A stretch of 64,000 bases of DNA from Methylomonas sp. LW13 (GCF_016865255.1 NZ_CP033381.1:4526001-4590000); one strand, 5' to 3'. Numbered from the stretch's first letter, positions 34,404-44,390 are shown. Notes: generated by a model from the letters alone, not told the origin. Made by a program: numbers and translations.

Positions 34404-34473
34404 CGTAGGGTGGGCACAATTAAGTGCCCACCGTTCTGTTCCGCGTGGGCACCAAAACAGTGCCCACCCTACG
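34404..34473. repeat. Double hairpin repeat between hupC and hupD
   Basis: CGTAGGGTGGGCAC at 34404-34417 pairs with GTGCCCACCCTACG at 34460-34473. Inside, GTGGGCAC pairs with a closer GTGCCCAC, so two alternative hairpins exist. It fills the gap between two coupled hup genes. Confidence 0.7.
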
Positions 34474-34476
34474 AAT

Positions 34477-35172
34477 TTAATGCGCATCGTCCACCGGCTT
34501 GTCATCTTTAAAGGTCCGCCAGCCGGTCGCAATGGTGGACAGCATGCTCTGCCCGGATAATTTGTCCTCGCGCACCGCGACATAAATATGAATCAGCACG
34601 AAACAGACGATGAACCACATCACCAGATGGTGCCAGGTGTGCACGGTTTGACTGTCGCCGAACAGCGGCAGCAACCAACTACTGAACAGCGCATATTGCC
34701 AACTGCCCTGCCCCTCGCCTTCGCCATACAAGGCAAAGCCGGTGAAGATCATGAACAAGGAACCCCACACCAATACAAAATGCATCGCCAAGATTGCCAG
34801 CGGGTTGTGACCGATGTAGTGGCGCGGTGCTTTGGTCAAAAACGCATACCACAACAGTTCCTGCAAAACGCCGTCCCAAAAATGCGCTTGCAGCAAGGGC
34901 GGCAGAAAGATCTGCCGAGCATGTTCGTTGCCCGCATAGGCCCAGTACAAACGCCCCAGTAAACCGATCGCCAACACATAGCCCGCGGCAAAATGCGCGA
35001 AGCGAATATAGCCCATCAGAAAATGCTCGGAGGCTTCGCCGACCGTTGAAGATAATGGCGATGCGATCAAATAGCCGCTTACAGCCAGCACGGTGATCGC
35101 CAGCGCATTGATAGCATGCCAGAGTCGAACCGGCAGTTCGTAAACGTAAACCGGAGCGAGTGGTGCGCTCAT
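34477..35172 (-). CDS. hupC: Hydrogenase cytochrome b subunit HupC
   Basis: A 231-residue membrane protein with four to five transmembrane helices, of the Ni/Fe-hydrogenase b-type cytochrome family. It anchors HupSL and passes electrons to the quinone pool. Haem-ligand histidines are visible in RLWHAINALAI, GYIRFAHFAAGYVL and HTWHHLVMWFIV-HIY segments. The ATG at 35172 overlaps the stop of the small upstream gene by four bases, which supports this start. Confidence 0.93.
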   Translation of the reverse strand: MSAPLAPVYVYELPVRLWHAINALAITVLAVSGYLIASPLSSTVGEASEHFLMGYIRFAHFAAGYVLAIGLLGRLYWAYAGNEHARQIFLPPLLQAHFWDGVLQELLWYAFLTKAPRHYIGHNPLAILAMHFVLVWGSLFMIFTGFALYGEGEGQGSWQYALFSSWLLPLFGDSQTVHTWHHLVMWFIVCFVLIHIYVAVREDKLSGQSMLSTIATGWRTFKDDKPVDDAH

Positions 35173-35393
35173 TGCGGTCTCCGGCCCAATGCTTTGCTGC
35201 GAAGCCAAAGGCTACGCAGCAGTGCTGCCGCCGCTATCGATAAAACTGCTGTAAACAGATGCGGCAGCCAGGCCGAGTAAGCGGTCAGCATATGTTCCAG
35301 GCTGTGCGTCAAGGCATCGATGCCGGGGTGGCTGTGGGCTTCGGCTTGGCCGAAAACCAGTAACAAGGCGATGGATGGCAATATTTTGTTCAT
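35169..35393 (-). CDS. Small membrane protein in hup operon
   Basis: A 74-residue protein with a signal peptide-like start (MNKILPSIALLLVFG, cleavage about residue 19), then a His-containing segment (HSHPGIDALTHSLEHML) and one transmembrane helix near the C-terminus. GAGAG precedes the ATG. It is coupled to hupC by an ATGA overlap and lies between hupL and hupC. I do not recognise a named family. Position and its two membrane elements suggest a role with the hydrogenase membrane complex. Confidence 0.6.
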   Translation of the reverse strand: MNKILPSIALLLVFGQAEAHSHPGIDALTHSLEHMLTAYSAWLPHLFTAVLSIAAAALLRSLWLRSKALGRRPQ

Positions 35394-35404
35394 AAGCTCT
35401 CCCG

Positions 35405-35477
35405 GTAGGGTGGATAAGGCAAACGCATCCACCATGGAATTTGAAAAAGGCGGATGCGCTACGCTTATCCGCCCTAC
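35405..35477. repeat. GTAGGG-type hairpin unit after hupL
   Basis: The segment is bounded by GTAGGGTGGAT and CCGCCCTAC and contains GGCGGAT paired with ATCCGCC. It fills the 94-bp gap between hupL and the small membrane protein gene. Confidence 0.6.
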
Positions 35478-35487
35478 ATTTTTATGG

Positions 35488-37284
35488 TTATCGGACTTTC
35501 ACCCGTGTCAATTCCGTACCGTCCGGACTCATCACATGCGTTGAGCAAGCCAGACAAGGGTCGAAACTATGCAGCGTGCGCAAAATTTCCACCGGTTCGT
35601 CCGGCACCTCGACTTTAGTGTTCATCAACGAAGCCTCGAACGCACCGATATTGCCTTGCTCGTCGCGCGGCGAACCGTTCCAGGTGGTCGGCACCACGCA
35701 TTGATAGTTGGCGATTTTGGTATCTTCGATTTTCAACCAATGACCCAAGGCGCCACGCGGGGCCTCGGTGAAACCGACGCCTTTGACGCTGCTCGGCCAG
35801 GTTTCCGGGTCCCAACGCTCGACATTAGCCGTGCTGAGATCGCCGGTTTTCAGATTGGTGATTAGTTTGTCCATGAAATAACGCATCTTGCCGGCAGCCC
35901 ATTGCGCTTCCAGGCCACGCGCAGCGGTTCTGCCCAAGGTCGAGAACAAGGCGCTGACCGGCACGTCCAGAGTTTTCAGGACAAAGTTGATCTGCTCAGT
36001 CATTTCTTTGTTGCCTTGCGCATAGCCGATGACATAGCGCGCCAACGGCCCCACTTCCATAGCATGGCCGCGCCAGCGTGGAGCTTTGATCCAGGAATAT
36101 TTGGCGCTTTCGTCCAGCTCCTGAATATTGGTGCGGTCGCCCTTGGTTTTGGCGCCGATTTTATAGTTCGGTTCGGTGATGCCCTCCCAAGGATGCAAGC
36201 CTAGCGCTTCGTCCGGGTATTTATACCAGGAGTGCGGTACGTATTCCTTAATTTGCTCGGGATCGGTCAAGTCCACTTCGTGGACTTTCGTCAGATCGCC
36301 GTTGATGATCGCGCCGCGCGGCATCAACAAGTTAGCGGCAGAATAGTCGTTGGCTTTGTCCGGGATGTCGCCGTAAGACAGCATGCTGGCCCCGGCCAAA
36401 CCACCGCCGTACATCCAGCCTTTGTAGAACTCCGCAATCGCCAGTAAATCCGGAATATAGACCTGGTCGATAAAGGTGATGGTGCGGTCAATAATCGACG
36501 AAATCAGGTTCAAGCGCTCCATGTTCACCGCACCGACCGCGCCGACGCCGTCCAGATTGATCGCACAAGGCACGCCACCCACCAGCCAATTCGGATGCGG
36601 ATCTTTGCCGCCGAAGATGGTGCGGATTTTCATGATGTCTTTTTGAAAATCCAGCGCTTCCAGATAATGCGTGACCGCCAACAAATCGGCTTCCGGCGGC
36701 AGCAAATAGGCCGGATTGGTCCAGTAGCCGTTCTTGAACGGACCCAGTTGACCGGATTCAACGAACTTTTTCAGACGGTTTTGGGTGTCGCGAAAATAGC
36801 CTGGCGAAGACTTGGGATTGCTCGGCGAAATCTGTTGCTGCAAAGCCGAGGTTGCGACCGGATCAGCCTTCAGAGCATTGACGGGATTCACCCAATCCAA
36901 GGCATGCAAATGATAAAAATGCACCAAGTGATCGTGTGCTTGCAGACTGAGCTGCATGATGTTGCGGATCGAGTTGGCATTTTCCGGGATCTTGATTTTC
37001 AAGGCATCCTCGACCGCGCGCACCGAGGTCAGCGCGTGAGTACCGGTGCAAACACCGCAGATACGTTGTACGAAGGCCCAGGCGTCGCGCGGATCGCGGC
37101 CTTTTAAAATCACTTCCAGCCCGCGCCACATGGTGCCGCTGGAGATAGCGTTACGGATGATGTTGTCGTCGTCGATATTGACTTCGCAGCGCATGTGGCC
37201 TTCGATGCGAGTGACCGGATCGACCACCACACGGCGGCCGGCATCGTTTAAATTAAAACCGTTGGGGGTGTTTCGGACTGTCAT
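35488..37284 (-). CDS. hupL: Uptake [NiFe]-hydrogenase large subunit HupL
   Basis: The 598-residue large subunit of a group 1 membrane-bound uptake hydrogenase, which oxidises H2 at the Ni-Fe centre. The proximal Cys pair is C76 and C79 in [10 protein letters not shown]. The distal pair is C577 and C580 in DPCLACSTH. The 15 residues after H583 are the tail removed by HupD. The ATG overlaps the hupS stop (TAATG). Sequence and gene set fit the HyaB/HoxG/HupL enzymes of aerobes. Confidence 0.97.
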   Translation of the reverse strand: MTVRNTPNGFNLNDAGRRVVVDPVTRIEGHMRCEVNIDDDNIIRNAISSGTMWRGLEVILKGRDPRDAWAFVQRICGVCTGTHALTSVRAVEDALKIKIPENANSIRNIMQLSLQAHDHLVHFYHLHALDWVNPVNALKADPVATSALQQQISPSNPKSSPGYFRDTQNRLKKFVESGQLGPFKNGYWTNPAYLLPPEADLLAVTHYLEALDFQKDIMKIRTIFGGKDPHPNWLVGGVPCAINLDGVGAVGAVNMERLNLISSIIDRTITFIDQVYIPDLLAIAEFYKGWMYGGGLAGASMLSYGDIPDKANDYSAANLLMPRGAIINGDLTKVHEVDLTDPEQIKEYVPHSWYKYPDEALGLHPWEGITEPNYKIGAKTKGDRTNIQELDESAKYSWIKAPRWRGHAMEVGPLARYVIGYAQGNKEMTEQINFVLKTLDVPVSALFSTLGRTAARGLEAQWAAGKMRYFMDKLITNLKTGDLSTANVERWDPETWPSSVKGVGFTEAPRGALGHWLKIEDTKIANYQCVVPTTWNGSPRDEQGNIGAFEASLMNTKVEVPDEPVEILRTLHSFDPCLACSTHVMSPDGTELTRVKVR

Positions 37285-38375
37285 TATTGCTGCGCTCCTG
37301 ATTGTTTATCCCCGGCTTGTTTGGCATTGTTTAAAGCGGTCAAACCGGCATGCGCGGCAACACCGGCCCCGACAATCGCGGCGGCGGTGCCGCCGACCAC
37401 ATCGGCGTTGGCTTCGATACCGAATTGATTGATGCCGGTGAGGCGGTCGTAAAAGCTGCCTTTATCCCAGAAACCGTCTTCGGAACAACCGATACAGCCA
37501 TGACCGGACTGAATCGGAAACGAGGTGCCTTCGTTCCATTTCACTGTGGAGCAGGCGTTATACGTGGTTGGCCCCTTGCAACCCATTTTGTACAGGCAGT
37601 GACCCTGGCGAGCGGCTTCGTCGTCCCATTGCTCGACGAATTGACCGGCGTCGAAATGTGGCCGTCTGTAGCATTTGTCGTGAATGCGCTGGCTATAGAA
37701 CATCTGCGGCCGGCCTTGTTTGTCCAGCGTCGGCAGTTTATCGAACGTTAATAGATAAGCCACCACGGCGGTCATCACTTCAGCAATCGGTGGGCAACCA
37801 GGCACCTTAATAATAGGTTTGTCGGCCAAGCCGGGGACTTTATGGACCGGCGTGGCGCGGGTTGGATTAGGCTTGGCGGCTTGTACGCAACCCCAGGAGG
37901 CACAAGAACCCCAGGAAATGATGGCCTTGCAACTCTCGGCGGCATATTTGAGTTGCTCAACAAATGGCTTGCCGCCAATAATGCAATACATGCCGTCTTC
38001 GGCCAGCGGCGGATTGCCTTCCACGGCCAGGATGTAGTTGCCTTTGTATTTTTCGACGATCTCGGTGACGATGGCTTCGGCGTTATGACCAGCTGCAGCC
38101 ATGATGGTGTCGTCGTAATCCAGCGACAACATCGACAAAATCACGTCTTTGGCTAAGGGGTGACCGGAACGGATGAAGGATTCTGAGCAGCAGGTGCATT
38201 CCAGGCCGTGTAACCACAACACTGGGATGCGCGGCTTGGTTTCCATCGCATGGGCGATTTTCGGCGCGAAAGCCGGCGACAAGCCCAGCGAGGCAGCCGT
38301 TAAACTGCAGAATTTCAGAAAACTGCGGCGGGTGATGCCTTGCCTGCGCATCACATCGTAAAAGGTTTCGATCAT
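37284..38375 (-). CDS. hupS: Uptake [NiFe]-hydrogenase small subunit HupS
   Basis: The 363-residue small subunit with three Fe-S clusters. A twin-arginine signal is clear at residues 13-22 ([10 protein letters not shown]), so HupSL is exported folded to the periplasmic side. Cluster cysteines appear in [46 protein letters not shown] and [15 protein letters not shown] hydrophobic C-terminal region near 325-350 can serve as membrane anchor. It is the first gene of the operon. The start has GGAG eight bases upstream. Confidence 0.97.
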   Translation of the reverse strand: MIETFYDVMRRQGITRRSFLKFCSLTAASLGLSPAFAPKIAHAMETKPRIPVLWLHGLECTCCSESFIRSGHPLAKDVILSMLSLDYDDTIMAAAGHNAEAIVTEIVEKYKGNYILAVEGNPPLAEDGMYCIIGGKPFVEQLKYAAESCKAIISWGSCASWGCVQAAKPNPTRATPVHKVPGLADKPIIKVPGCPPIAEVMTAVVAYLLTFDKLPTLDKQGRPQMFYSQRIHDKCYRRPHFDAGQFVEQWDDEAARQGHCLYKMGCKGPTTYNACSTVKWNEGTSFPIQSGHGCIGCSEDGFWDKGSFYDRLTGINQFGIEANADVVGGTAAAIVGAGVAAHAGLTALNNAKQAGDKQSGAQQ

Positions 38376-38887
38376 GGATACTCCAGTCGTCGTTATGGCT
38401 AATCAAAGTGACTGGCTTGACGACGGCACGCGAGCTGAGGCGTTGCTTGTTGTTATCCAGACCTTCAACAGCAAGTTTTCAAAACCGCCCGTGCAGCTAT
38501 GCCGTCCACCATTTGCGCAAACGGTTGAAAACCTTTGATTGTTATTATTTGGACGACAACATCCTGCTCGTTTAAGACCGGCGTTGCCCCGCCATCCATC
38601 AGCAACATCCATGCCGATCAGCGGATAGCGCTAAAACCTTTAAGATCGTGTGACAATTAGCATTTAACCTTGCTCTACTCCTGTCTGCTAAGCAACAAAG
38701 CCCACAAAACCACGCGAAATTGGCGGAAATACGACATTGAGGTTGAGTTAAGAATGGCGGCGAAAAACCTCTCCGCACTTGGTTGACAGGTCTGAGGAGG
38801 GGCGGCTACAGTGAATAAACGTCCGCAAAGCCTTTGAGACTGGACCAACCCAAAATAATTAAGCTGAAACAACACCAGGAGCCCCCT
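38376..38887. other. Intergenic region upstream of hupS
   Basis: The 512-bp gap between divergent hupS and the 38888 gene is the control region of the hydrogenase operon. It holds a sigma-54 promoter candidate on the minus strand (listed separately). No gene, repeat or clear RNA is seen. Confidence 0.6.
38601..38617 (-). promoter_or_regulatory. Sigma-54 promoter candidate for hup operon
   Basis: Read on the minus strand the 17 bases are TCGGCATGGATGTTGCT. This matches the -24/-12 consensus YTGGCACGRNNNTTGCW at all but two positions, with GG and GC in the invariant places and the right 10-base spacing. It lies 226 bp upstream of hupS, which would give a leader of about 215 bases. Sigma-54 control with an NtrC-like activator (HoxA/HupR type) is known for uptake hydrogenases. 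Confidence 0.5.
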
Positions 38888-39337
38888 ATGAACCGCTTTA
38901 TCATGCTCATGTTACTGACTTTATGTAACACCCATGTCTTGGCCGATTGGGACCCAGAACTGGAAGCGCAAGAACAAGCACAGCGGGAAGCCACGCAACG
39001 CGCCGAACAAGCCAAGCAACGGGAGGCGCAAAAAATGATCGACGCCGCGAATGCCAAAGCCAACCAGGAAATGATGGACAGCAAACGCAAAAACCTGGGG
39101 GCGGCAGCCAAGGGCAAATCGGATGCGGAAGTGAATCGTTTGTACGACGCCAAGATCAAGCAAACCACAGACGAGGCCAATCGCTTGGCTCAGGAAGCTC
39201 GCAGTGCGCTTAGCCAAGGCCAAGGCGCAGCGGCGGTAAAACAAGTAACCGGCAAAAGCCTGCAGGAATTGGAAAATATGTCCGATGAAGAAGCCGACGC
39301 CCTGTCTCGGGAATTGGAAAAGAAATACGGGCAATGA
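38888..39337 (+). CDS. Exported coiled-coil protein
   Basis: A 149-residue exported protein: signal peptide to about residue 19 (THVLA), then a charged helical stretch (about 25-105) rich in Glu, Gln, Ala and Lys that should form a coiled coil, and an acidic end. AGGAG lies before the ATG at 38888. Not recognised. It is divergent from hupS and shares its upstream region. Confidence 0.55.
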   Translation: MNRFIMLMLLTLCNTHVLADWDPELEAQEQAQREATQRAEQAKQREAQKMIDAANAKANQEMMDSKRKNLGAAAKGKSDAEVNRLYDAKIKQTTDEANRLAQEARSALSQGQGAAAVKQVTGKSLQELENMSDEEADALSRELEKKYGQ

Positions 39338-39431
39338 GGAATAGGGCCTCGCGCCCGCCGTTCGGATAAATAATCCCTAGCCCAGAGATTCATCCGCTCA
39401 CACTCCCGGCAAAGGAACTGCCGGCCCAGGC

Positions 39432-39761
39432 TTATTCGCCGTCTATTTCTTGTTCCAGCAAAGTCCGCAGACCGGCCGGCATTTCCAGGGTTTCCGGATC
39501 CCAGCCTTCCAGCTCCAGCACATCTTTCAGGCATTCTTCCATGATCAAATGGGCTTGTTGCGTGGCCTCGGCAATGCGTTGATGCACTCTGGTTTGCACC
39601 TCGCTGCCACTGCGCTCTGAACAATGGGCTTGGTAATCGAACAGTTTACGCAAGCTATCGATCTGTCCGCCCACTTGCGACGGGCAGGAACACATGTACA
39701 AAATCCCCTGAACGTTGATACGTTTGAGTTGTTGATTGCTAAATTGGGTTTCCAGTTTCAT
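39432..39761 (-). CDS. Hypothetical protein
   Basis: A 109-residue soluble protein. It shows MCSCPSQVGGQID near residues 23-35, then a helical region rich in charged residues, and an acidic C-terminus (LLEQEIDGE). Two or three Cys near the start might bind metal. I do not recognise the family. It stands alone, with gaps of about 95 and 190 bp on either side. Confidence 0.5.
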   Translation of the reverse strand: MKLETQFSNQQLKRINVQGILYMCSCPSQVGGQIDSLRKLFDYQAHCSERSGSEVQTRVHQRIAEATQQAHLIMEECLKDVLELEGWDPETLEMPAGLRTLLEQEIDGE

Positions 39762-39949
39762 GATGCGAGCTCTCGATTTTCTCGTTTATTATAATTATCG
39801 GGTTGGCGCCAACCCTGGCTCTAATTCTTTTCCGCCGCATACGCCGCTAAGCTTCGACCGGCGGCATAGGCTATCAAGGCCAAGGCCAGTTATCAACTTT
39901 AGGCAGATTCGTTAGCGCCAAGAAGCTAATTTTAACAATCAATCCAAGA

Positions 39950-40483
39950 TCAAGCCGGCGCTAAACCACCGCTGATCAATTGCCGGGTACGGGCATAGGT
40001 TTCCTGAATGATTAAGGCATCGGTGCTGGCCCGATGCCGCAACAAGGCCATATCCTGCATCACTTGCCGTTTGGTTTGGCTCCAGATGTCCATTTGCGCT
40101 TCTTTTAATATCATTTCCAACGCGCTGAGATAAAAACCCGGCTGTACGCCGCAGCGGAAGAACAAGCGAGATAACCATGGCTTATCGACCACCCAGCCAT
40201 CGCTATACACCGTTTTACCGGCTAAAAAATCATTCAATTCGCTGGCCACCAGGGCGACGGGTTTTCCATAATTGATTAAGATCTCCCGACTGAGGCCATG
40301 CACGCACTCAGCCTGCGCATCCCAGTGAGTCCAATCGCTGGCAGGCTTGATCAGCGCGCAATATTTTTGCCCGTTTCCCAATACCACGCCTACTTCGATG
40401 GGATAACTATCGAAGCCAAACCCGGAGGCTTCAAAATCGATGACATTCGGTCTGATGGTTTGCAACTGAGCATCCCTTTGCAA
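39950..40483 (-). CDS. DEDD-family 3'-5' exonuclease-like protein
   Basis: A 177-residue protein of the RNase T/DnaQ-like exonuclease superfamily. Exo I motif is VIDFEASGFG near residue 15 with the catalytic Asp and Glu. The Exo II region has KTVYSDGWVVDKPWL with Asp. The Exo III region HRASTDALI carries the His and Asp. The set suggests an active DEDDh nuclease, on DNA or RNA. It stands just upstream of, and on the same strand as, msrQ. Confidence 0.8.
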   Translation of the reverse strand: MQRDAQLQTIRPNVIDFEASGFGFDSYPIEVGVVLGNGQKYCALIKPASDWTHWDAQAECVHGLSREILINYGKPVALVASELNDFLAGKTVYSDGWVVDKPWLSRLFFRCGVQPGFYLSALEMILKEAQMDIWSQTKRQVMQDMALLRHRASTDALIIQETYARTRQLISGGLAPA

Positions 40484-40506
40484 ATCGTAAAACGTGTAAG
40501 CCTAGC

Positions 40507-41145
40507 CTAAATCGACGAATAAGATCGACGTAAACGGGCCGATTTAATTTTATAAAACCAGCGCAAAGCCAGTAACAAAACCAGTATGCCGCCGAACAGC
40601 AACGGCCGGCTCAGATCTTTTTTGACCAGCCAAGCAAAATGCACCACGCCGGCCGCGGCAATCGGGTAAACCAAACGGTGCAAGCGTTTCCAGTTTTTGC
40701 CGCCGAGCCGGCGCTGCATGGCGTTGGTAGAGGTTACCGCCAGCAGAATCAGTAGCACAAACGCCGCAAAGCCCACGGTAATGTATGGGCGCTTCAGGAT
40801 GTCCTTGGCTATAGCCGACCAATCGAAAAACTGGTCCAACACCAAATACGTCGAAAAATGCAGGCAAGCATAAAAAAATGCAAACAAGCCCAGCATACGC
40901 CTGAGCCGGACCAGCCAATTTGCGCCACTCAGCTGCCGGAGGGGCGTGACGCCGAGACTGATCAGCAAAAACGTCAAGGTCCAATAACCGGTATTGTGGG
41001 TGATTTTTTCGATGGGATTAGCACCCAATTGATCTTGCCAGGCCGCCGTCAGCAATAACCCCAGGGGCAGTAAAGCCGCCAAAAACACCAGCGGTTTTAG
41101 ACGCCGCAGGCGAGTATCGTCAAGCGCTTTCCAATTCACAGTCAA
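40507..41145 (-). CDS. msrQ: Haem-binding membrane subunit MsrQ
   Basis: A 212-residue membrane protein with about six helices of the ferric-reductase-like MsrQ (YedZ) family. It passes quinol electrons to MsrP for periplasmic methionine-sulfoxide repair. Histidines in [16 protein letters not shown] and AAGVVHFAW are the likely haem ligands. The ATG overlaps the msrP stop by four bases. Confidence 0.92.
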   Translation of the reverse strand: MTVNWKALDDTRLRRLKPLVFLAALLPLGLLLTAAWQDQLGANPIEKITHNTGYWTLTFLLISLGVTPLRQLSGANWLVRLRRMLGLFAFFYACLHFSTYLVLDQFFDWSAIAKDILKRPYITVGFAAFVLLILLAVTSTNAMQRRLGGKNWKRLHRLVYPIAAAGVVHFAWLVKKDLSRPLLFGGILVLLLALRWFYKIKSARLRRSYSSI

Positions 41146-42071
41146 AAGTTTTTAGCCAAATCCATCCCGGCATACAAACCGGCCACTTGCTCGGCATAGC
41201 CATTGAATGGCAAGGTCGGCCGTTTTAGAAACTCGCCCAAGCGGCGCTCCTTGGCTTGGCTCCAGCGTGGGTGATCGACTTCCGGGTTGACGTTGGCGTA
41301 AAAGCCGTATTCGCTGGGGCCGGCTTGCATCCAACTGGTCGTGGGCTGCTGCTTGAGCAAGCGAATCTTGACGATGGATTTGGCGCTTTTGAAACCGTAT
41401 TTCCACGGCACCACCATTCTGACCGGTGCGCCGTTTTGATTTGGCAACACTTCGCCGTACAAACCAAAGGTCAGTAGAGCCAGCGGATGCATGGCTTCAT
41501 CAATCCGCAGACCTTCCCGGTACGGCCACTCCAATACCGCCCGCCTTTGGCCGGGCAGTTGCTCGGGGTCGTGCAGGCTGACGAATTCCACATAACGCGC
41601 CTCGCTGGTTGGCTCCACTTGTTTCAGCAGCTCCGCTAACGGATAACCCAGCCAGGGAATGACCATCGACCAAGCCTCCACGCAACGCAGGCGATAAATG
41701 CGCTCCTGCATCGGCGCCAATTTCAGCAAATCTTCGATGGCAAATTGTTTGGGTTTCCGGACTTCGCCTTCGACACTCACCGTCCAGGGCCGGGTTTTCA
41801 GACGGCCGGCCATTTTGGCCGGACCTTCCTTGCCGGTATCGAATTCGTAGAAATTATTGTATTGGCTGACGTCTTCCAGAGGCGTCAATTTATCGGTCAG
41901 GCCGTAAGCTTCGGAGAGACTGCTTGCCAGCTTTTCGCCGCCAAAAGCAGCGCCGGCAATTAAGGCGGTAGAGCCGCCAAGTGCCAACTGCATGAAATGC
42001 CGGCGTTGGTAAAACAGCTCGCGCGGCGTGATTTCGGAAGCAGGAATTGCGGGGATGCCGGGAAGTTTCAT
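41142..42071 (-). CDS. msrP: Methionine sulfoxide reductase catalytic subunit MsrP
   Basis: A 309-residue molybdopterin protein of the MsrP (YedY) family. It reduces methionine sulfoxide in oxidised periplasmic proteins. The start has a twin-arginine signal ([12 protein letters not shown]). The Mo-ligand Cys is in [14 protein letters not shown] near residue 155. The end shows [15 protein letters not shown]. It is paired with msrQ by overlap. The start at 42071 is preferred, with AGAGG upstream. Confidence 0.94.
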   Translation of the reverse strand: MKLPGIPAIPASEITPRELFYQRRHFMQLALGGSTALIAGAAFGGEKLASSLSEAYGLTDKLTPLEDVSQYNNFYEFDTGKEGPAKMAGRLKTRPWTVSVEGEVRKPKQFAIEDLLKLAPMQERIYRLRCVEAWSMVIPWLGYPLAELLKQVEPTSEARYVEFVSLHDPEQLPGQRRAVLEWPYREGLRIDEAMHPLALLTFGLYGEVLPNQNGAPVRMVVPWKYGFKSAKSIVKIRLLKQQPTTSWMQAGPSEYGFYANVNPEVDHPRWSQAKERRLGEFLKRPTLPFNGYAEQVAGLYAGMDLAKNF

Positions 42072-42173
42072 GGGGACGCCTCTTGAAAAGTTTAGAACCA
42101 CTCGACCGTAAACCGGGCCGGCAGTTCCGCTTGCGGCAAAATCAGGCCACGGGCTTTGTTATGGCCATCCGCT

Positions 42174-42653
42174 CTATTTATGTGGCTTTTTCTTGCTGTC
42201 CGACTTTTTGGCTGCCGCCTTTTTTGTGGCCGTCTTTTTTGCGAACTTACCGGGCTTGGCGACTTTTTTATGCGCGGATTTCCGTGGATTTTCCTCCGCT
42301 GTCACTTTCGCGGCGTCAGTTTGCGCAGACTGCTCTGCCAGATCCGCGCTATCCGGCGGCAAATCCGGCATCGGCAATATGGCAGCGTCGCTGCCGTCAT
42401 CAACGGCTGCCCGGTCGCAGTCCGGCAAGTCTTGATCTTCAGGTGAGCAAATGACTCGATAGATAATTTTCCGGTCTTCGTTTTTACCGGTTTTAGGTTC
42501 TAGCGGCCTAACAATAGGCGCGGTGTCGTCTGAGATTGTGCCCAATAATTCGGCCGCGGCTGTTTCACTGTATGCCCAAACGCTAAAAAGCAAACTCAAA
42601 TAACACGCCAGGTATATCGGGCGACTGGAATCACTACTACGCCGACTAGCCAT
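42174..42653 (-). CDS. Exported protein with Lys/Ala-rich tail
   Basis: A 159-residue protein with a signal peptide ending about residue 34, an acidic middle part with one Cys pair (CSPEDQDLPDC), and a strongly basic C-terminal tail of about 40 residues made of Lys and Ala repeats, histone H1-like in composition. A periplasmic or surface role with an anionic partner is possible. Not recognised. Its start overlaps the mazG stop by 8 bases, so they are co-transcribed. Confidence 0.5.
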   Translation of the reverse strand: MASRRSSDSSRPIYLACYLSLLFSVWAYSETAAAELLGTISDDTAPIVRPLEPKTGKNEDRKIIYRVICSPEDQDLPDCDRAAVDDGSDAAILPMPDLPPDSADLAEQSAQTDAAKVTAEENPRKSAHKKVAKPGKFAKKTATKKAAAKKSDSKKKPHK

Positions 42654-43461
42654 GGGGCTGCAATTGCTTTAAGTGACGTTTGGCTTCATCCCATAAGCCG
42701 TCCAGTTCCGCCAATTCGCAATCGCGCAGCTCGCGACCGGAGGCTTCCACTTGCTTTTCGATGTAATTGAAGCGGCGGGTGAATTTTTTAGTGGCTTCGC
42801 GCAAGGCGATTTCCGGATTGACTTTCAGGTGCCGAGCCAGATTGACGACCACCAACAACAAATCGCCGATTTCCTCCTGGATATGGGCTTGATCGCCGGA
42901 CTGCCAAGCTTCGTGGACTTCCTGCAACTCCTCGCGCACTTTGTCGAATACCGGCTCGGTTTCCGGCCAATCGAAACCGTGGCTGGCCGCGCGATTTTGA
43001 ATTTTCTCGCACTGCACCAGCGCCGGCAGGCTTTGCGCGACGCCGGCCAACACACTTTCGGTGTGCTGCGCAGGCTGTTTCAAGCGGCGTTCTTGCGCCT
43101 TGGCTGCGTCCCAAGCTTGTTGGCGCTGTTCGTCAGTCTCAAACTTCGCATCGGCGAAGACATGCGGATGCCGACTCACCAACTTATTGCTAATCGCCGC
43201 CGCGACTTGCTCGAAATCGAACAAACCGCGCTCATCGGCAATTTGCGAGTGAAACACTACTTGCAGCAACAGGTCGCCCAATTCGCCACGTAAATCGTCG
43301 AAATCGTTACGTTCGATGGCGTCGGCCACCTCATAGGCTTCTTCGATGGTGTAGGGAATCAGGCTATGGAAATCCTGCTTGACGTCCCAGGCGCAACCCC
43401 TCTCAGGGTCGCGCAAGCGGGCCATCAACGCCAGCAATTCCTGGGTTTTCGTCAAACTCAA
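42646..43461 (-). CDS. mazG: Nucleoside triphosphate pyrophosphohydrolase MazG
   Basis: A 271-residue two-domain MazG NTP pyrophosphatase. It hydrolyses NTPs to NMP and PPi and helps control nucleotide pools and stress. The first domain has LRDPERGCAWDVKQD and EEAYEVADAIERNDFDDLRGELGDLLLQVVFH with the Mg-binding EExxE-type acidic residues. The second carries EEIGDLLLVVVNLARH. It overlaps the PfkB kinase gene by four bases, so the two are coupled. Confidence 0.95.
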   Translation of the reverse strand: MSLTKTQELLALMARLRDPERGCAWDVKQDFHSLIPYTIEEAYEVADAIERNDFDDLRGELGDLLLQVVFHSQIADERGLFDFEQVAAAISNKLVSRHPHVFADAKFETDEQRQQAWDAAKAQERRLKQPAQHTESVLAGVAQSLPALVQCEKIQNRAASHGFDWPETEPVFDKVREELQEVHEAWQSGDQAHIQEEIGDLLLVVVNLARHLKVNPEIALREATKKFTRRFNYIEKQVEASGRELRDCELAELDGLWDEAKRHLKQLQPHG

Positions 43462-44390
43462 AATGTCGAACCGAAGGTATCCTGATAGCGTTTTTTGAAC
43501 TCCGCCATCGTGAAGGTGTGGTTCTGGGTGCCATTGTGCTCAATTTTGATCGCGCCCAACAGTGAAGCAATCCGCCCGGTAACATCCCAATCGTAATCGT
43601 TGATCAGACCATACAGCAGACCAGCCCGATAAGCGTCTCCGCAGCCGGTGGGGTCCAGCAGTTGTTTGGGCTTGGCGGGCGGAATATCGATCACTTCGCC
43701 GCGCGTGTATACCTTGGAACCGTTACCGCCCAAGGTGATGATCAAGGCGTCGACTTTTTCGGCAATTTGCTCCAACGTCAGGCCTGTGCGCTGCTGCATC
43801 AACTCCGACTCATAGTCGTTAAAGGTGGCGTAATTAGCCAGTTCCAGGAACGCCAACAATTCTTCGCCATCAAACATCGGCATGCCTTGGCCGGGATCGA
43901 AAATAAACGGAATGCCTTGCTCGGCGAATTGCTGGGCGTGCTCTTGCATGCCTTGCTTACCGTCCGGGGAGACGATACCAATGGTAATGCCCGAGTCAGA
44001 CGGCACGGTATTTAAATGCGAAAAACTCATGGCACCGGGATGGAAAGCGGTAATTTGGTTATCGTCTACATCGGTGGTGATATAGGCTTGACCGGTGTAA
44101 TGATCGTCCAGCACCTTGATATAACGGCTGGAAATGCCGCATTGGCTCAGCCATTGGGCGTAGGGTTCGAAATCGTGGCCGACGGTCGCCATGATAGACG
44201 GCTCTTCCTGCAACAATTTCAGGTTATAAGCAATGTTACCGGCGCAACCGCCGTATTCGCGGCGCAAGGCCGGCACCAGGAAAGACACGTTAAGCATGTG
44301 TACTTTCTCGGGGAGGATGTGATGTTTAAATTTGTCGTGAAACACCATGATGGTGTCGTAGGCCATGGAGCCACAGATCAATGCACTCAT
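43458..44390 (-). CDS. PfkB-family sugar or adenosine kinase
   Basis: A 310-residue kinase of the PfkB/ribokinase family. The N-terminal motif GGCAGNIAYNLKLL (near 43-56) and the C-terminal catalytic motif LLDPTGCGDAYRAGLL (near 244-259), with its Asp, are present. The usual GAGD is GCGD here. Such proteins in gammaproteobacteria are often called adenosine kinase or fructokinase; the substrate cannot be told from sequence. It is coupled to mazG, so a nucleoside substrate is plausible. Confidence 0.8.
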   Translation of the reverse strand: MSALICGSMAYDTIMVFHDKFKHHILPEKVHMLNVSFLVPALRREYGGCAGNIAYNLKLLQEEPSIMATVGHDFEPYAQWLSQCGISSRYIKVLDDHYTGQAYITTDVDDNQITAFHPGAMSFSHLNTVPSDSGITIGIVSPDGKQGMQEHAQQFAEQGIPFIFDPGQGMPMFDGEELLAFLELANYATFNDYESELMQQRTGLTLEQIAEKVDALIITLGGNGSKVYTRGEVIDIPPAKPKQLLDPTGCGDAYRAGLLYGLINDYDWDVTGRIASLLGAIKIEHNGTQNHTFTMAEFKKRYQDTFGSTF

